From the NCBI GenBank assembly GCA_002900995.3, contig CM035311.1, positions 3,100,001-3,164,000 on the forward strand: DNA of 64,000 bases, written 5' to 3'. Positions within the stretch are counted from its first letter, which is position 1, and the number at the start of each line of letters is the position of its first letter. This document shows positions 21,800-34,310 of the stretch, piece by piece. The notes below the pieces were generated by a model, which was given only the letters and a program-made list of their open reading frames with translations, was not told the origin of the DNA and did no database searches. The DNA comes from Ganoderma boninense. Lineage: Eukaryota; Basidiomycota; Agaricomycetes; Polyporales; Polyporaceae. Position numbers and translations under genes: made by a program.

Positions 21800-22852
21800 C
21801 CGAACGGCGCAGTCTCTGCCAACGAGCTACCGAACGAGATCGTCATCCACATCTTTGTCTGCGTCAGCGATCCGGCCAGAGTCAAAAGCAGGAGATAGAC
21901 ACGCCGGAGATGCTGGAAGTCATGTGTATCAAGATATCCTTGGGTTTAGGAGGGGAACACGCCGGTGGACAAAAGTTCGTGCTTGTCTGCCGCCATTGGC
22001 GCGACGTAGCCGTCGCGACACCATCGACGTAGGCAGAACTTCGTCCAACTGGATGCAACTCGCGTTGATCCGCTCCGACGGCTCTCTGGCGGCGAGTTGA
22101 ACGTCGGGCCGCCGGGATCCCTTCCTTTCCTCATCTCTATGTGTTTCTACTGCCGCGGCCCATACACTCGACGCGATTTCTCTCGCGGATCTCCATCCCC
22201 TCCGATTCAGCAGAGCTCGCAGTGGCAGCCCGACACGACGAGGCACAGCACAACGACACCGTTCGCGAGCTAGCATGCCCCCGAACCTCGCGAGGTCGTG
22301 CCCAAGCGTCGCGAAGCTTACCTCAGTACCGCTGACGGTCGCATTCGAGCCATACTTCATCGAAGGCCACCCAGCGAATCCAGAGCCGGACGAGACATCC
22401 CTCCTCACAATCACCCTGACTTGCATTCGAGTGGAAGAACAGTGGAAGAACACCGCATGTCGGACAGCCACGCCGACCTCCTTGCCATCTTCCGCGCCGC
22501 GCCGTTGACGCATCTAGAGATTAGCCTGTGCGCTCCTGTCTCCGCTGAGACATGGGCCACCGTCTTCCGGACATTCCCTTCACTGGTGTCGCTCGAGGCT
22601 GGGATTGAAGGGGCGCCGTTTTCCGTGAGGCATCCGAGTCCGAGTCCCTTGTTGGCCTCGCGCGGCGGGGCGGCACCGACGGAGTCCAGAGCGCGGATCC
22701 CAGCTTGTCGACGTTCAGAACGCATTCTGTCTCCATACTCAAGGCTTCTGCAGACACCGGAGCTGGTCTTGGAGCCTGTCGTTGACTGCTTACACTATCG
22801 TGCGAAGTGGAAAATTCGGTTGCAGCAGTTGCATTTTGACCTTAATGGATAG
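21800..22852 (+). pseudogene. decayed F-box gene, copy 1
   Basis: Pieces in different frames match the neighbour at 23351-25194. The F-box core (ANELPNEIVIHIFVCVS) is at about 21820-21870. Next comes FVLVCRHWRDVAVATPST at about 21975-22030, then a later frame with APLTHLEISLCAPVSAETWA and FRTFPSLVSLEA (22500-22610). Last is ELVLEPVVDCLHYRAKWKIR near the end. The leucine-rich middle present in copy 2 is missing, and several frameshifts and stops separate the pieces. Basidiomycete F-box proteins of this type are expected to recruit targets to SCF ubiquitin ligases; this copy cannot make a full protein. Confidence 0.75.
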
Positions 22853-23350
22853 CGTGAACAGTTATTTTCCTCGGTTGAAGGACTTGGTGTCGACCGTGGA
22901 GGTTAGATGTACTTCGTAGATGTGTAAGAATATGGTCATCAGTGGGGATACGTCTTCGTGGACTACGACTAGAACGTGTGCGTTGGTTGCCTGCTCACCC
23001 ATATTATGCCTCCGGTTTTTGGGAAAAGAGTCTTTTTCCTAAGTTTGTCTCCATGCCGAAGTCGAGGTGTCCACGTGTGAGTCTTCGAGCGAATAAGACA
23101 TTATCGTGAGCGCCCATGCTGCTCTTAGGTTGGTTCGCTACGACGTGCACCAAAGATTGGCTCCGTTCAAGACCTGCCGCTTCTTTGCTTGATTTCAAGG
23201 TTTAGTGTTTCAAATGACTTTTTATGATATAATATGAATGTTTCTCCCTGGCAGGCACCACTAAAGCTTCTTCACTGACACCTCGGCACATGCAATTCCA
23301 TGATGAGGTGGCAAGACTTCCGAGCTTTGTGAGCACCAATGTTATTACAA

Positions 23351-25194
23351 GTTCAAGTGTTGTAACCCCTTTCTTAATCCCTTATCACAGGAAGCTCATC
23401 TGGGACAGTTCACCGTTGACCTCATTGAGCCTATCAGTAACCCTCAGGCCCATGTACCTGCCCCACCTCCTCTGAACGACCTCCGTCAAGAGATCTAGCA
23501 ACGCTTGGATGTGCTCGAGATTAAGAAGCGCCAAATCCTTCACCAGCAGCTAGAACTGAAGTCCCGGTGGAATAGTTCACTTACGGTCACTCAGCTGCCG
23601 AACGAGATCCTTTTCCGCATCTTTGTCGACATCAGCGAACAGTCCAAACCACTGCCGGTCCATGATGGCGAGGACCACAAAGACAACAAGCACAAGAGTG
23701 ACTCCGAGTTCAGGCGGGCAAAACTCGGGTGGATGAAGCTCACGCTCGTGTGCCGTCGTTGGCATGACGTGGCGCACGCGACCCCAGCCTTGTGGCGCAC
23801 CATCGACGTGGGGAAGACATCCAGCTGGTTGAAGCTCGCGCTCGCCCGATCCTGCAACGCTACTCTCGATGTGTCATTCATCTCCCATTTCTCCGAAAAA
23901 CATGCTTGCCTTTTGAAACCACACTGCCACCGTCTTCGATCCCTTCGTTTGCGATCTTGGTCACCAAGCGCACTTCGGCAGATCCTTCGCAACATATTGT
24001 CTGCCTTGGAAACACTGGAGATCCACGACTACGCTGGTAGTCCGACGACCCCGGGAGAGGTTAACACAGACCTAAGACTCACTGCAAAGCGTCTACCGAT
24101 CCTGCGCGCCCTCCACGTCGCACATATCCTCGTCCCGACGGACCCATCATTATATACTCGACTTCGGAAGCTAACGCTGAGGGCGTGTTCTTTCAGTGGT
24201 TCTGTGTGGGAGTTCGTGCAGCTCTTGTCGGCCATTCCTCTCCTTGAACACCTCGAACTCGACAACTTCCTTCAAAGTCTTCCTGACAGTGCACCTGTCA
24301 GATTGACACGTCCCCTCCCATCCCTGCGCTCTTTGCGGCTCTCCAACCACAGTCCTGTCGACTCTGCACAGTTCCTATCCCAGATTGTGATCCCACCAAC
24401 GGCGTCGCTTTCAATCCTAGCCTACATAGGACCTCTTGAATTCATACAAGGCGACACGCTGCGCACAGTCGTGCCCCCCGCGCCGCACCTCGCGAGTTCG
24501 GTTCCGGGACTGGGGTCTGTAACGTGGGCCCGGCTGGTCGTCACATGGGATCAATACGCGATAGAGTGTCCTTACGCGCAACCAGGGCGCGAGGACTCGG
24601 AGATGTTGCACATCCAACTCGCTCTGACGTCCGCGCCCGTCCACGGGTTCTCATGGGACCGTTGCATGCCGGATGGCGTGGCTGACCTCCTTGCACTCCT
24701 CGGCTCCGCACCGCTGAGGCATCTGGAGGTCATCGGCGATTGTTCCACCGTCGGGGCAGGCGCGTGGGCCAGGATCTTTCGGGCCTTCCCTTCTCTGGTG
24801 TCCTTCGAGGCGGACGCGAGTGGCTCGATGTTCACGGGCCTCCATGAGGCCTCGCTCGCGAGCCCCTTGGATGCGCCAGTTGCCTGTCCCAGGGCTGGAG
24901 CGCATAGCGATCAACGATTGCCCGGAGGCGATGGGGACTTGGGCGGAGCTGGTCCTCGACCCTCTCATTAATTGTCTTGGCTCCCGCGCGGAGAAGGGGG
25001 CTCAGCTGAAAGAGCTGCAACTGCAGCTTAACCTTGATCGAACCGTGGATGGGGACCTAGTCCGGTATCTTCCCAAGCTTCGAGATCTTGCGCTGAATAT
25101 CATGTTCGTGCCTTGTAACCATTTTGACTCCTCCGAAGACAGTGATGAAGGCTCAGATGCTGAAGAGGGCTGGGAAAGCGAGAGTATTCAATAA
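23351..25194 (+). pseudogene. F-box/leucine-rich protein gene, copy 2, probably inactivated
   Basis: The frame runs from about 23391 (EAHLGQFTVDLIEPISNPQA) through NDLRQEI, then TAG at 23496-23498, then QRLDVLEIKKRQILHQQLEL, the coiled segment common before the F-box in this family. The F-box is TQLPNEILFRIFVDISEQ, followed by MKLTLVCRRWHDVAHATPALWRTIDVG and leucine-rich repeats up to FPSLVSFEA. Near 24840-24890 the family sequence moves to another frame and continues as LPVPGLERIAINDCPEAM ... ELVLDPLINCLGSRAEKGA, with an acidic end at 25192-25194. So there is one premature stop and one frameshift. An alternative is a weak intron ending at that TAG (23436-23498, donor GTAACC) joined to an ATG at 23290, which would rescue the front but not the frameshift. 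Role if active: substrate receptor of an SCF ligase. Confidence 0.7.
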
Positions 25195-25655
25195 AAGTTC
25201 CCTGAAACGGCTCGGATGGAAACGAGTAGGGATGACCCGATGTATATACTTGGATTCAGCTTTCCGGTCCTTGGGTCACATCATCCCCAGCGAATGCGTA
25301 GTCAGTACAACTTGATGTAAATAGATAGAGTCAACCTACGACGACAATATGCCATAGAGAGGGCGGACCTGATTGCCATTATCCCCAACGCCACCCTCCG
25401 AGTTCGTCGATGATGCGATAGAAACTCTTTTGACGTCCAACACACCCTGAGTTTCAGTGCGCAGGGCCTCGAGGTGTTGTCAAGATGGGCTTCAAAAGCT
25501 TCAGCATCATTCCACACTACAGCACATGGATAAACGAATTGGCCATTGTATCATGTATCAAGGAGCGACAGGGTTCAGCGTAAGTTTACGCAAACAGAAG
25601 CATTAATAAAGGATTAAAGTGATCAAGACACCGGCCGGAAAATGGCTCATTTGGC
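25195..25655. other. spacer after the F-box pseudogene
   Basis: No gene seen. It contains the 3' flank of the beta-propeller gene, which is read from the other strand. Confidence 0.4.
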
Positions 25656-27333
25656 CTAGTTGCAAACGTAGGTAGCCATACCCTGGAGGTTTCCCGCCGC
25701 TACATGTCAGGTTCATGGCCATCAGCATCACTGACTCAACGATCGCGACTAGCAGAGGGAATGGCTCACCGAGGGTCAGACCGGCGGCGCGGGCGGTGCC
25801 AATAACGTCGACTGTAGCAATGTACTTCGCCTTCTCAGGCCCCTCGAGCGAGAACGTGTCAATGACCCCCGAACCGGCACCAACGACGTAGAGGTAGCTG
25901 CACAGAAGCGGTCAGCCGGTCGTTCCGCACGCACGAAGAAGACCTCGCTCACTCCTTGTTGCGGATGGTCGCAGTCTCAGCGTCGATGGGCCCCGTTCCG
26001 TTCGCCACCGTGTACGTCTACACCCCAGCCCCATCATGCCACCGCTCTAAGTCAGCACAACCAACAACGGCATCCACAACCGGTGACAACGGCGCGACAC
26101 GCACCGCAACGAGGCTCGCGTTCAAGTTCCGGTCGAGCTGCACCTCCCGGATCGCCTCCGCGCCGACGTCGACCGTGTAGTAGTTGCCCGTCTTCGCGCT
26201 GCGCGTGCCCCAGCACGTCGCCACGTTCCCGGCCACGCTCACCGCGTTGCCCCTCCCCCTCCCGCTGAGGTCCGCGACGTCGAACCCCTGGCCGGGGTCC
26301 GTCATCAGGAACGCGTCCTGCCCGGGGATGGGCGTGAGCGAAAAGGGCGCCAGCGCGCCGCGGACGGACACCTTCGTGTAGTCCGCCGAGAGCGCGCCCG
26401 ACCACGGCTCCACGTCCCACGCCAGGAGGAACCCGGGGCCGCTCGCGCCCTTGTAGGACGCGATGAGCTTGGTGTTGTCCGCGGAGAACGTGATCTGGGA
26501 GAAGGTGCCGGGCGGGCCGTTGGGCGGGGTGGTTTGGTTGAAGCCGATGGTGCGCAGGGTGTTGGGGAGCTGGACGAGACCGCGCTTCATGTCAATGGAG
26601 AAGCAGCTGCGGACAGGACATCTTCGTCAGCACATACTCACATATCAAATGGTAGGGTGACGCACTTCACACCATTGACGGCTCCGCCATTGAGCACGCA
26701 GAGACGATTGCCGTTGCTGTTGAACGCCACGGACATGGGGAACTCGCCCTTGGACGAGATAGGGGATCCGAGCGGGGTGATGTTCGTCGGCTGGCGGGGA
26801 TCGATGGTGAACAGAGAAACCGTGTTCGAGCCAGGCTGTACCCCGCCGCTTCAGCATAAGCATCGACGTCACTGGGCAAGGACTCACGTTGACAGTCGCG
26901 AGTAGCCTGTTCTTGGGCGAAATTTGCACAGAGCCTTGGGAGAAGAGACCGTCTGGACCGGTGTTGCCGTTCGCGGTCTCTCCGTGGAGGCCGCGCCCAC
27001 CTGCCGCGACGGCCCTATCGAGGTTCTGCACCAGAGTGTAAGCTGTCATATCTCTCAAGAACAGCGCATATACGCGTACCAAAGTACCATCGGAGCCGAT
27101 GCTTGCAGTGACGACCATGTTCTGGTTCGGGTCGTTCGTGATGACTACGTCGTATCGTGAGCGAACATTCAGGGTTTAGCGGGCTTTTGATCGGACTCAC
27201 AATACACCGCGCCGTCTGGGTTGCGGGCGGAGGCCGTCGTCAACATCTTCACATCGGGCTGGCCGATAGAGGACGCAGCGACGAGCGTCGCGGCGGAGCA
27301 GACGTAGGCGAAGAAAGCAGCAGAGAACTTCAT
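25656..27333 (-). CDS. secreted beta-propeller protein (lactonase / YncE-like fold)
   Basis: Eight exons on the minus strand: 27333-27201, 27144-27080, 27025-26888, 26835-26666, 26606-26066, 26017-25953, 25897-25770 and 25699-25656, giving 427 aa. The start MKFSAAFFAYVCSAATLVAAS is a clear secretion signal. The mature part has repeated propeller-blade phrases: TTASARNPDGAVYF, FSQGSVQISPKNRLLATVN, GEFPMSVAFNSNGNRLCVLN, GTFSQITFSADNTKLIASY and a last YLYVVGAGSGVIDTF blade. This matches fungal extracellular lactonase-like (7-bladed, '3-carboxymuconate cyclase'-like) proteins. The substrate is unknown and no catalytic residues can be named safely. The donor of the fifth intron is GTTGGT, weaker than the rest. 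The gene appears intact. Confidence 0.8.
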
Positions 27334-29100
27334 CTTGACTATGAATAAACCTGGGACTCAAGGATCCGTTGGATATAGTTGAGATGCTGTCTGAAACGAT
27401 GAGTGCGATCCTCGTAGTCTACTCGTCCAGCTCACCGAGGCTCGAGCTTGAAATGCGAAAACAGAGCAAGAGAGAGCGACGAGGAACCACGGAGCCCTTC
27501 AACGATTCTCAACCGTCCATAAATATGGCCTGCCAGTAGTCTTCTGCTGCAGCCTCGTTGCAAATGCCTGAGCGGGAGCAACGTCCCGCGGAGATGTCCT
27601 ACGTCATGGGCAGTGTGCAGGCGGCTCTCAGCAGCGTGCGTTTCAGGTGGCCGCTTGGCCTGTAATTTCACGGCCACGTTACCAGCATTGTCAGCCCATT
27701 TCAAACAAGGACAAGGAAGAAGATTCGGATGCACACAACTTACACAAGCAAGGGCAGCCGCCGTGCCCAGTAGGCTCAAGTGCGGCACGATGGCCGATCG
27801 AAGCGAATTATGAGGACCCTGTAGCCTGTGGCGATGCAATGGAAGGCATACTTGCGGAAGGCTCGGGGATGGGAGGGTACCTTGCCCGAGGGTATGACTG
27901 AGACTGACGGGGAAGTCGGCTGGCGGCGGCCTAGGGATGCGCAAAGTCCTGCTTACAGGGCATGGACGGCCGCACTTCCGCGAAGCCTTCTCAGCGTTGT
28001 TCTTCTGATGCAAGAAGAGAGAAACTATTTCTGAAAGGAGCATCGATGTGAACGACGTCAACAATTAACAACCACAAAGCGACGACGGTGATGGATTTCT
28101 AATGCTTACCATGCAGCCAGGCCCGGGCCCAAGATGCGCCGCATGCCGAAGACCAGCCCTGACAGCCTCCCCGCATTCTGCCTGCAAGAATCAAACCATC
28201 ACCAACTTCATAATTGGTTGCGAACCAACCGGCACGTCAGAAAGCTGGATTCTCCCTAGTTGGTACGTGAATGACAAAGCGTAGATAAAAGTAGCTCACG
28301 ACGACCTCGAAGACTCATCCATACACAGACTACCATGGCACAGCGCATCCTTGGTGCATATACCCAGCGTTTGTATCTTCGAAAAATAGAAAGTCAGGAT
28401 GAGGCGTCGGCGCGAGGAGGCGGGCGAAGAAAGAGCTGTGAGTAGTTGCAAGCGCAAGACTGCAGAGCCACGTGGCTGGGCGCCGAACGAACCAAGCTGG
28501 ACTGCGCTGGCTGGATCTCTGCTGCAGGCAAATTCAGGTGAACTGCGCAAACCACTTAAACAGACAAGATCCTTCGCAGATGCTCGCATTACACTAGGGA
28601 AAGTGATTGAATCCGATGCTCCTGGAGAAATCCCCGGAGAATCATGTTCAAACTTGTGCCGTTGCAGTGGGGCCCACGGCTCGGCCGAGGGAGTCGATCG
28701 CACAGTGTTCATTGGGGGGGTTCGAGACCTTGAATTGAGAAGCGATCAGGGTAGAGTAGTAGAGAGAAGGCAAAGACACTAAGCGAGCGTACGGCAACAT
28801 CAAGGACGATGGTACAATTACGAGAGGTGCAGTCCAACGTTCAGGGAAACGAATGATGAGGTGGCCGATGTCGAAACAGTATCGTAACGAACGGGCCAAC
28901 GTCGCCTAGCACGAGCGAGTGCCAGAATTAGTACGATTAATGGAAGGAAAAGAGGAGAACGGCATGGGAAGAAACGATGTGTGGATTTTCTACATTTTCC
29001 AGAGACGAGATCACCTAATATCTTTAGCACATTAGCGGGGCCGGTTGAGCAATACTACTGGAGCTTGGCGAGAGAGGGTGAGAGGTCGAAGAGTCCCGGT
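27334..29100. other. spacer without a supported gene
   Basis: Promoter side of the propeller gene and 3' flank of family X copy A. Short open frames on both strands lack motifs or splice support. The sequence at about 28976-29000 (GTGTGGATTTTCTACATTTTC) resembles the 3' flank of copy B at about 32975, as expected for a duplicated 3' UTR. Confidence 0.4.
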
Positions 29101-30032
29101 TTACTCGGCGGCGGGGACCGCAGCAGCAACGGCGACGGTAGGCGCGACGATGTTGGTGATGTTGTTGGTCTCGTTGTGCACGCTGATGGAGGGCGACGCG
29201 ATGGCAGCGACGGCGTTAGGGCTGCTCGCGGCCTCGATCAGCTTGTCGGGCGAGGGGAACCAGCGGCTGGCGAGAGAAACGCGGCGGCATTAGGAACTTG
29301 GACTTTGAGACACTTTGGGACATTGTCACTCACGGGATGGGGAGCACGGCGAACTTGCCCTTGTACTCGACGTCGAAGACGTGCAGGTCGAACTCGACCC
29401 ACAGCCACGCGGTCGGCTGGCACGAGTCGCCACCCTGTACCCAGAACCGGACCGTGCCGTAGATCTCGGGGACGCCAATGGCCATGTTGATCCCGCAGCC
29501 GCAGTGCAGGTCGCCCTTGTACGTGCCGGCCTTGACGGAGGCGAGGAGCGGGTACTTGACGTTGAGGGTGATCTGCGAAAGGCGCGTCGCGCACTCGCGG
29601 ACGTCGATCTGGCCAGCGAACTGCAAGGAGGGTCAGAGTCGGACGACGAGGAAGAGGGACTGGATGGCAGCGTACCTCGACGGAGAGAGGGCCGAGGGGG
29701 ATGCCGATGTTGGTGTTGATGTACTCGCTCTTGCTGCCGAAGATCGGGTACTCGGCAACGGCGAAGACGTGGTACTTGTGCGCGCCGCAGTCGCTGTTGC
29801 TCGCGATCGTGTGGTGGATCATGAGCCATTCGTGAACGTCTATATTCCGTGAATATCAGCGTGGTTCCCGGAAGAGGCGCAATGCAGACACGTACTGATC
29901 ATCGTGGGGCATGCCACTGGAGGAGGAAATCCGTTCATCAGTAGAGCTTCATTGAGGTATCAGCGGGGCTAGCGTACCGAAGAGCTCGGAGGAGCAGGAG
30001 GTGGGCATGGTGGGCTTGAGGATGCAAGACAT
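29101..30032 (-). CDS. family X protein, copy A (unrecognised)
   Basis: Exons are 30032-29978, 29916-29896 (a 21-nt micro-exon), 29839-29676, 29620-29334 and 29266-29101, giving 230 aa. The protein starts MSCILKPTMPTSCSSELF, then VACPTMINVHEWLMIHH, EYPIFGSKSEYINTNIGIPL, KAGTYKGDLHCGCGINMAIG and WVEFDLHVFDVEYKGKFAVL. It ends with NETNNITNIV followed by an Ala/Val/Pro-rich tail. No signal peptide or membrane segment is visible; alternating hydrophobic residues and few helices suggest an all-beta soluble protein. Copies B (33119-34103) and C (61026-62018) share the exon plan and most motifs. I do not recognise the family and assign no function. The conserved TATA-type promoter suggests regulated, possibly strong expression. 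Confidence 0.75.
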
Positions 30033-30172
30033 GGCTGGCGATGTGGGATGAAAGTAGAGAGTGGGGAGCGAGGAGCGAGGAAGAGTGCGGTGGAAGCTGT
30101 GGTGAGCTCGAAGGTTGCTGGAGAAGAATCCGGTGGTGGAGTCTGCAGGACTTGAATCGCAACTCTGCCAGC

Positions 30173-30235
30173 TTTTATACCGAGATATGGGCGTCCGTGG
30201 CTCTACTCGAGCTGCATAGTGTTCAGTTGACAAAG
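30173..30235 (-). promoter_or_regulatory. conserved promoter block of family X copy A
   Basis: On the minus strand: ACTATGCAGCTCGAGTAGAGCC followed by GGTATAAAAGCTGG. The TATAAAA lies about 147 bp before the ATG. The same order and spacing occur in copies B and C. Confidence 0.65.
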
Positions 30236-33118
30236 TTACACCTTGGCTGCAGAGTCAGCGTCTGCACCATCCTCAACGAATTGCACGTCTGCAACGGACT
30301 GAATTGAGGACGACAATGTGTCAACCTTCCATGCTCGACGTACCGCTTCTGTGCACCTCCGAGTCCGAGAACTAGTTTCAGGGAGGACGACAAGCCCAGA
30401 TTTGGTGTGGATCAGGAACTAGCTTGACGGTAGGACCGGTGGACGAACGGCGGCCGACTCGTCAACTAGTATTGGGAATGGGATCATGGGGTCGCCTGCA
30501 CTGCATCTCTGAATGGATGCATCACCATCGCAAGGACCTGTCGAGAAACGAGTTGTGAGCGCGATATTAACGTCGCCCTCGCTAGGAATATGAGCTCAGC
30601 AGGGGACCCACTTTGCACGCTGCTGCGGAAACGCCTAAAGATACCGAATATCGCGGGGCCAGCGACGTTGTCGAGCCGACGCGCCTGAGAACAGGATACG
30701 TTGATGATAATATGGGAGGGAGGTTCATGAAGAAGCGGTGTTCCGCCGTCCTCGGTGAATGGTGCGGGAACCGGGCCCGCTAGGTCTAAGCCAAACGACA
30801 ACAAATTAGATCAGGTCTTACAGCCGCGAAATCGCCGGACACTGGGGTTCGGACAGCGTACATCTAGATCAAAGCTCGAAACGCACCAGCTCTCCTCCGC
30901 CCCAAGTCGACACAGGCAATAACGCGGTCCGGATGAGACGGCCGCTAGCGTGGCCACAATTCAGTCGAGGACTCATGATTTCTCCGATCAGTGATTGTGG
31001 AGGACATCGGGCATGCCAGGAGCAAACGGAATGTGTCCAAGCCCGTCGAAATCTGTCGATGCTGTCGACGTCTGCTACTGACTCCTGACGGAATTGTTCG
31101 TCCCGGACGTCCACGTCCCGATGTCGTTTTTCAAGCGATCTAGACAGGACTCATGCGTCGACTGTTGAAAGTCGCTAGAAGATAGACAGGTTCGTTCTAA
31201 GCACGACATCAAACTTGGAAGCAGGCATTTGACGACGTACCCCGCAGTCATCGGACTTGGACCCATAATGACATTTACCGTCTCCGGTCAACCTCCGGTC
31301 GTTCTCCCCTGGGCGTCAATGGCGGCCAAACGATTGCGGTGCCGTCGAGGAATGGAACCATCCAAGTCGAGATGACGGCCGGGTTCTGAGATCTGCGTAT
31401 CAGGATAGGCACCGTAGTCCATCAACGGAGGCTCTGCCACGGCTAGGTATGTATGGTGCCAGTGCACACCTAGGGATCAAGTTGCCCGCCACCATGGGCG
31501 GTATGTGGCCACCTGTGCACAGATGTCATTGCTCTTCAGCGCAAGACGGGCGTAGTCTCCGAGTTTGCTGTCAAACGGGCCATAAGGAGCGTACGCGTCC
31601 AATCCAGAATCATCCATCATTAAAGGATGCTAAGAGCAGAGGCGTGTGCATGAACTATGTCTTACAGGGTGCCGATTCAATTGGGGGACATGGTGACAAG
31701 TGACGCGAAACCGAGAGCGAGAGGAACGTGATGACGAGCTTTTGATCTTTATGTATTGTGGCGACAAGTGACCCTGAAATGCGAGCGGAGGCAGGTGAGC
31801 GCCGAGCCAGATAAGACCCACTTCAGAACACTTCTTTCCAGGGCGACCCACAGCGAGAGTATGCGTCAGAGAACTCCGTCGAAGCGTGAGCTGCACGAGC
31901 ACAGAGGTGGGTCGACGAAGGATGTCCGCAACCAACGAGTTGCATTATTCAAATGGCGGTGAACCCCACTTTTTCTTCGAGAACACGCACGTCATCTCAG
32001 GATGACGCACGGTGCCCGGTTCGACCTACACCCTGCCGCTCAGCGTCGTATTGTACTTCCCAAATCCTATTTGCGCTAGAATACATTTCCTGAACATGCA
32101 TGCCTGCGCATGGATATGTGCTATATGGCAACAGAACCGAAGGGAAACGTGCGCCGGGGGGCGAGGTTTGCGAGAGACGATGAAGCGCAAAGAGAAGGGG
32201 GCACGAGGAGAGGAATACTCACAGAAAATGATCTCAATGTCCGCCAAATTCCTCACCCAAAGCAACGATATGTCATGGCCGGTGTCGATGTCAGAGTTTG
32301 ATGGACAAGGAAGGAGCGTCATAGCTGCGGTGGCTAGCCTTCAGGCATATATTCTTGCGCGAGCGGTCTCTTCTTCCAGAGGGTTTGCGCCACAAGCAAG
32401 TCTTCCGCCTAGACAATTGCAGGTTCAATTTTCGAGACGAAGCGCAGGCATTCATATAGAGGGGGCAGTGCGAAGTAGGAGGGACATGGAGTGGAGAAGA
32501 CCAAGAAGAGACTGGAGTGGACGACCGGTGACGACCTGAACGGCGCTGTCTTTGCGGCACGGCAACCATCAGGCGCTTATATTGCCTCATTAGGACGTGG
32601 ATCAAAGCGGCTCTCTCATTGGCCGGCGCCGGAGGATCTGCGCCACCATGGGGGACCTGGGGAAAGAAGGAATGTATTGCCCTGTAGCATCTCAGGAAAG
32701 AAACTGAAGACATAGTGGGATATAAAGCATATGGATCGAACTCCAGCTGCTTAGTAGAATAGAAGTAGGCATAACGAACGACGAGGACCGTCGGAGCAGA
32801 GAGCGGATGAATACAGTAGTAAAGAAGGACCATCACCGCACAGTGCGAGCGAGAAGGTAAAACCTCGTATGTGGAAGACACCCTCTCGGCATCAAGGAGA
32901 CCAGGAGGGATCGAATTAGCAGTACGAGTGAGCGGTGAAAGCAGAAAAGAAGGAACACAGTCTAAATGATGTATAGGGTTTTCCACATTTTCGAAACCAC
33001 GTCCGGAAGTATAAACGAGCGACTTGAGCGAGGCTGGCGGCCCAGAGAGAGAGCAGCCGCACCGCGAGGGGTGCAGAGCAGCGTCGGGTCAGCTACGGTG
33101 ACGGTGACCTGACCCAGC
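30236..33118. other. spacer without a supported gene
   Basis: Several open frames of 60-230 codons exist (the longest on the minus strand at about 32291-32986), but none has domain motifs, convincing introns or a paralog in the window. Confidence 0.4.
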
Positions 33119-34103
33119 TTACTGGGCCGGCGGGGTGACCGCGGCGACAGCAACGGCATCAGGCGCGACGATGTTCGTGATGTTGTTGGTCTCGTTGTGG
33201 ACGCTGATCGAGGTCGCTTGGAGTTCGCCACCCGACGTGATAGTGGCCACGTCGGCAGCGCCCTTGGCAGCGATCGCCGGGCCGCTCCAGATGAACCAGT
33301 AGCTGGACAGGACAGACGTCAGCATCTGCGCCTCAACCAACGTAGACAGGGCGATGCGGACGAATGGGAACTCACGAGATCGGGAGCACGGCGAATTTAC
33401 CCTTGTACTCGACGCCGAAGACCATGAGGTCGAACTCGATCCAGAGCGAAGCCGTCTTCGAGCAGAAGTCCTCCTGGATCCACATGTTGATCGTCCCGTA
33501 GACCTCGGGCACGCCGACCGCCATGTGCATCCCGGGGAAGACTCGGAGGTCGCCCACGTACGTCCCCGCCTTGACCGAGGGCAGGAGCGGGTACTTCACG
33601 CCGATCGTCACCTGGTCGCGGTGCGGGACGCAGCTGCGGACGTCGATCTCAGTCGCGAGCTAGACAAAAGCAGGTCGTGCGGATGTCAGACAGCATTCTA
33701 CAGTCACGATGAGGGAGAGGGTGAAGGTGCTCGCCTACCTCGACGCTGATGGGACCGAGGGGGATGGCGACATTGGTGCTGATGTATTCGCGCTTGCTGC
33801 CGGCGAAGAGCGGGTACTCCGCCGTGGCGAAGACGTGGTACTCTTTGCCACAGAAGTCGCCCTTGGGTACAGTGGTGTGGTGCACCATGAGCCAGTCCTG
33901 AACGTCTGCATGGTGGTCCATTAGCGGCTTGTACTGAACTGCGAGAAAAACGGCCTACTGATCATCGTGGGGCAGGCCACTGTAGAATGTTACCGAATGA
34001 AGGCTATGTCAGAAGAGCATCACTGCTGAGAGCGTGGCGCGGACATACCATAGAGATCCGAAGAGCAGGAAGTGGGCATGGTGGGCTTCATGACGCGGGA
34101 CAT
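33119..34103 (-). CDS. family X protein, copy B (unrecognised)
   Basis: Exons are 34103-34049, 33979-33959 (21-nt micro-exon), 33905-33739, 33659-33376 and 33302-33119, giving 236 aa. All five exon lengths (55, 21, 167, 284, 184) equal those of copy C at 61026-62018. Motifs: MKPTMPTSCSSDLY, VACPTMINVQDWLMVHH, EYPLFAGSKREYISTNVAIP, VKYPLLPSVKAGTYVGDL, GVPEVYGTI and FDLMVFGVEYKGKFAVLPIS. The C-terminal region has SISVHNETNNITNIVAP as in copy A. No signal peptide. It belongs to the inverted duplication that also carries the DHODH pseudogene at 36110-36880. The open frame is intact and the promoter is conserved, so it may be expressed. Function unknown. Confidence 0.78.
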
Positions 34104-34240
34104 GGTTGTCGATGTGGGGTGCGGGTAGAGACCGAAGAGTAAAGAGCTAAGAGCAAAAGGCAAAGAGTGAGGTGGAAGCTGTGTTGAGCTTTGAGTTCGC
34201 TGGAGGCGGTGGATTCTGAGGAACCTGGGCTGCTCCTCGG

Positions 34241-34310
34241 CCAGCTTTTATACTACGCAGAAGCGGTGACTGCCCCATGGTCGTACTCGAGCCGTATAGT
34301 GGCTAACTCG
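34241..34310 (-). promoter_or_regulatory. conserved promoter block of family X copy B
   Basis: Minus strand: GCCACTATACGGCTCGAGTA, then CGACCATGG and GCTTCTGCGTAGTATAAAAG, with the TATAAAA about 150 bp before the ATG. It is nearly the same as the block before copy C. Confidence 0.7.

Noticed and set aside
32291..32986. 231-codon minus-strand open frame
   Set aside because: No motif, no paralog in the window and a biased composition; probably chance.
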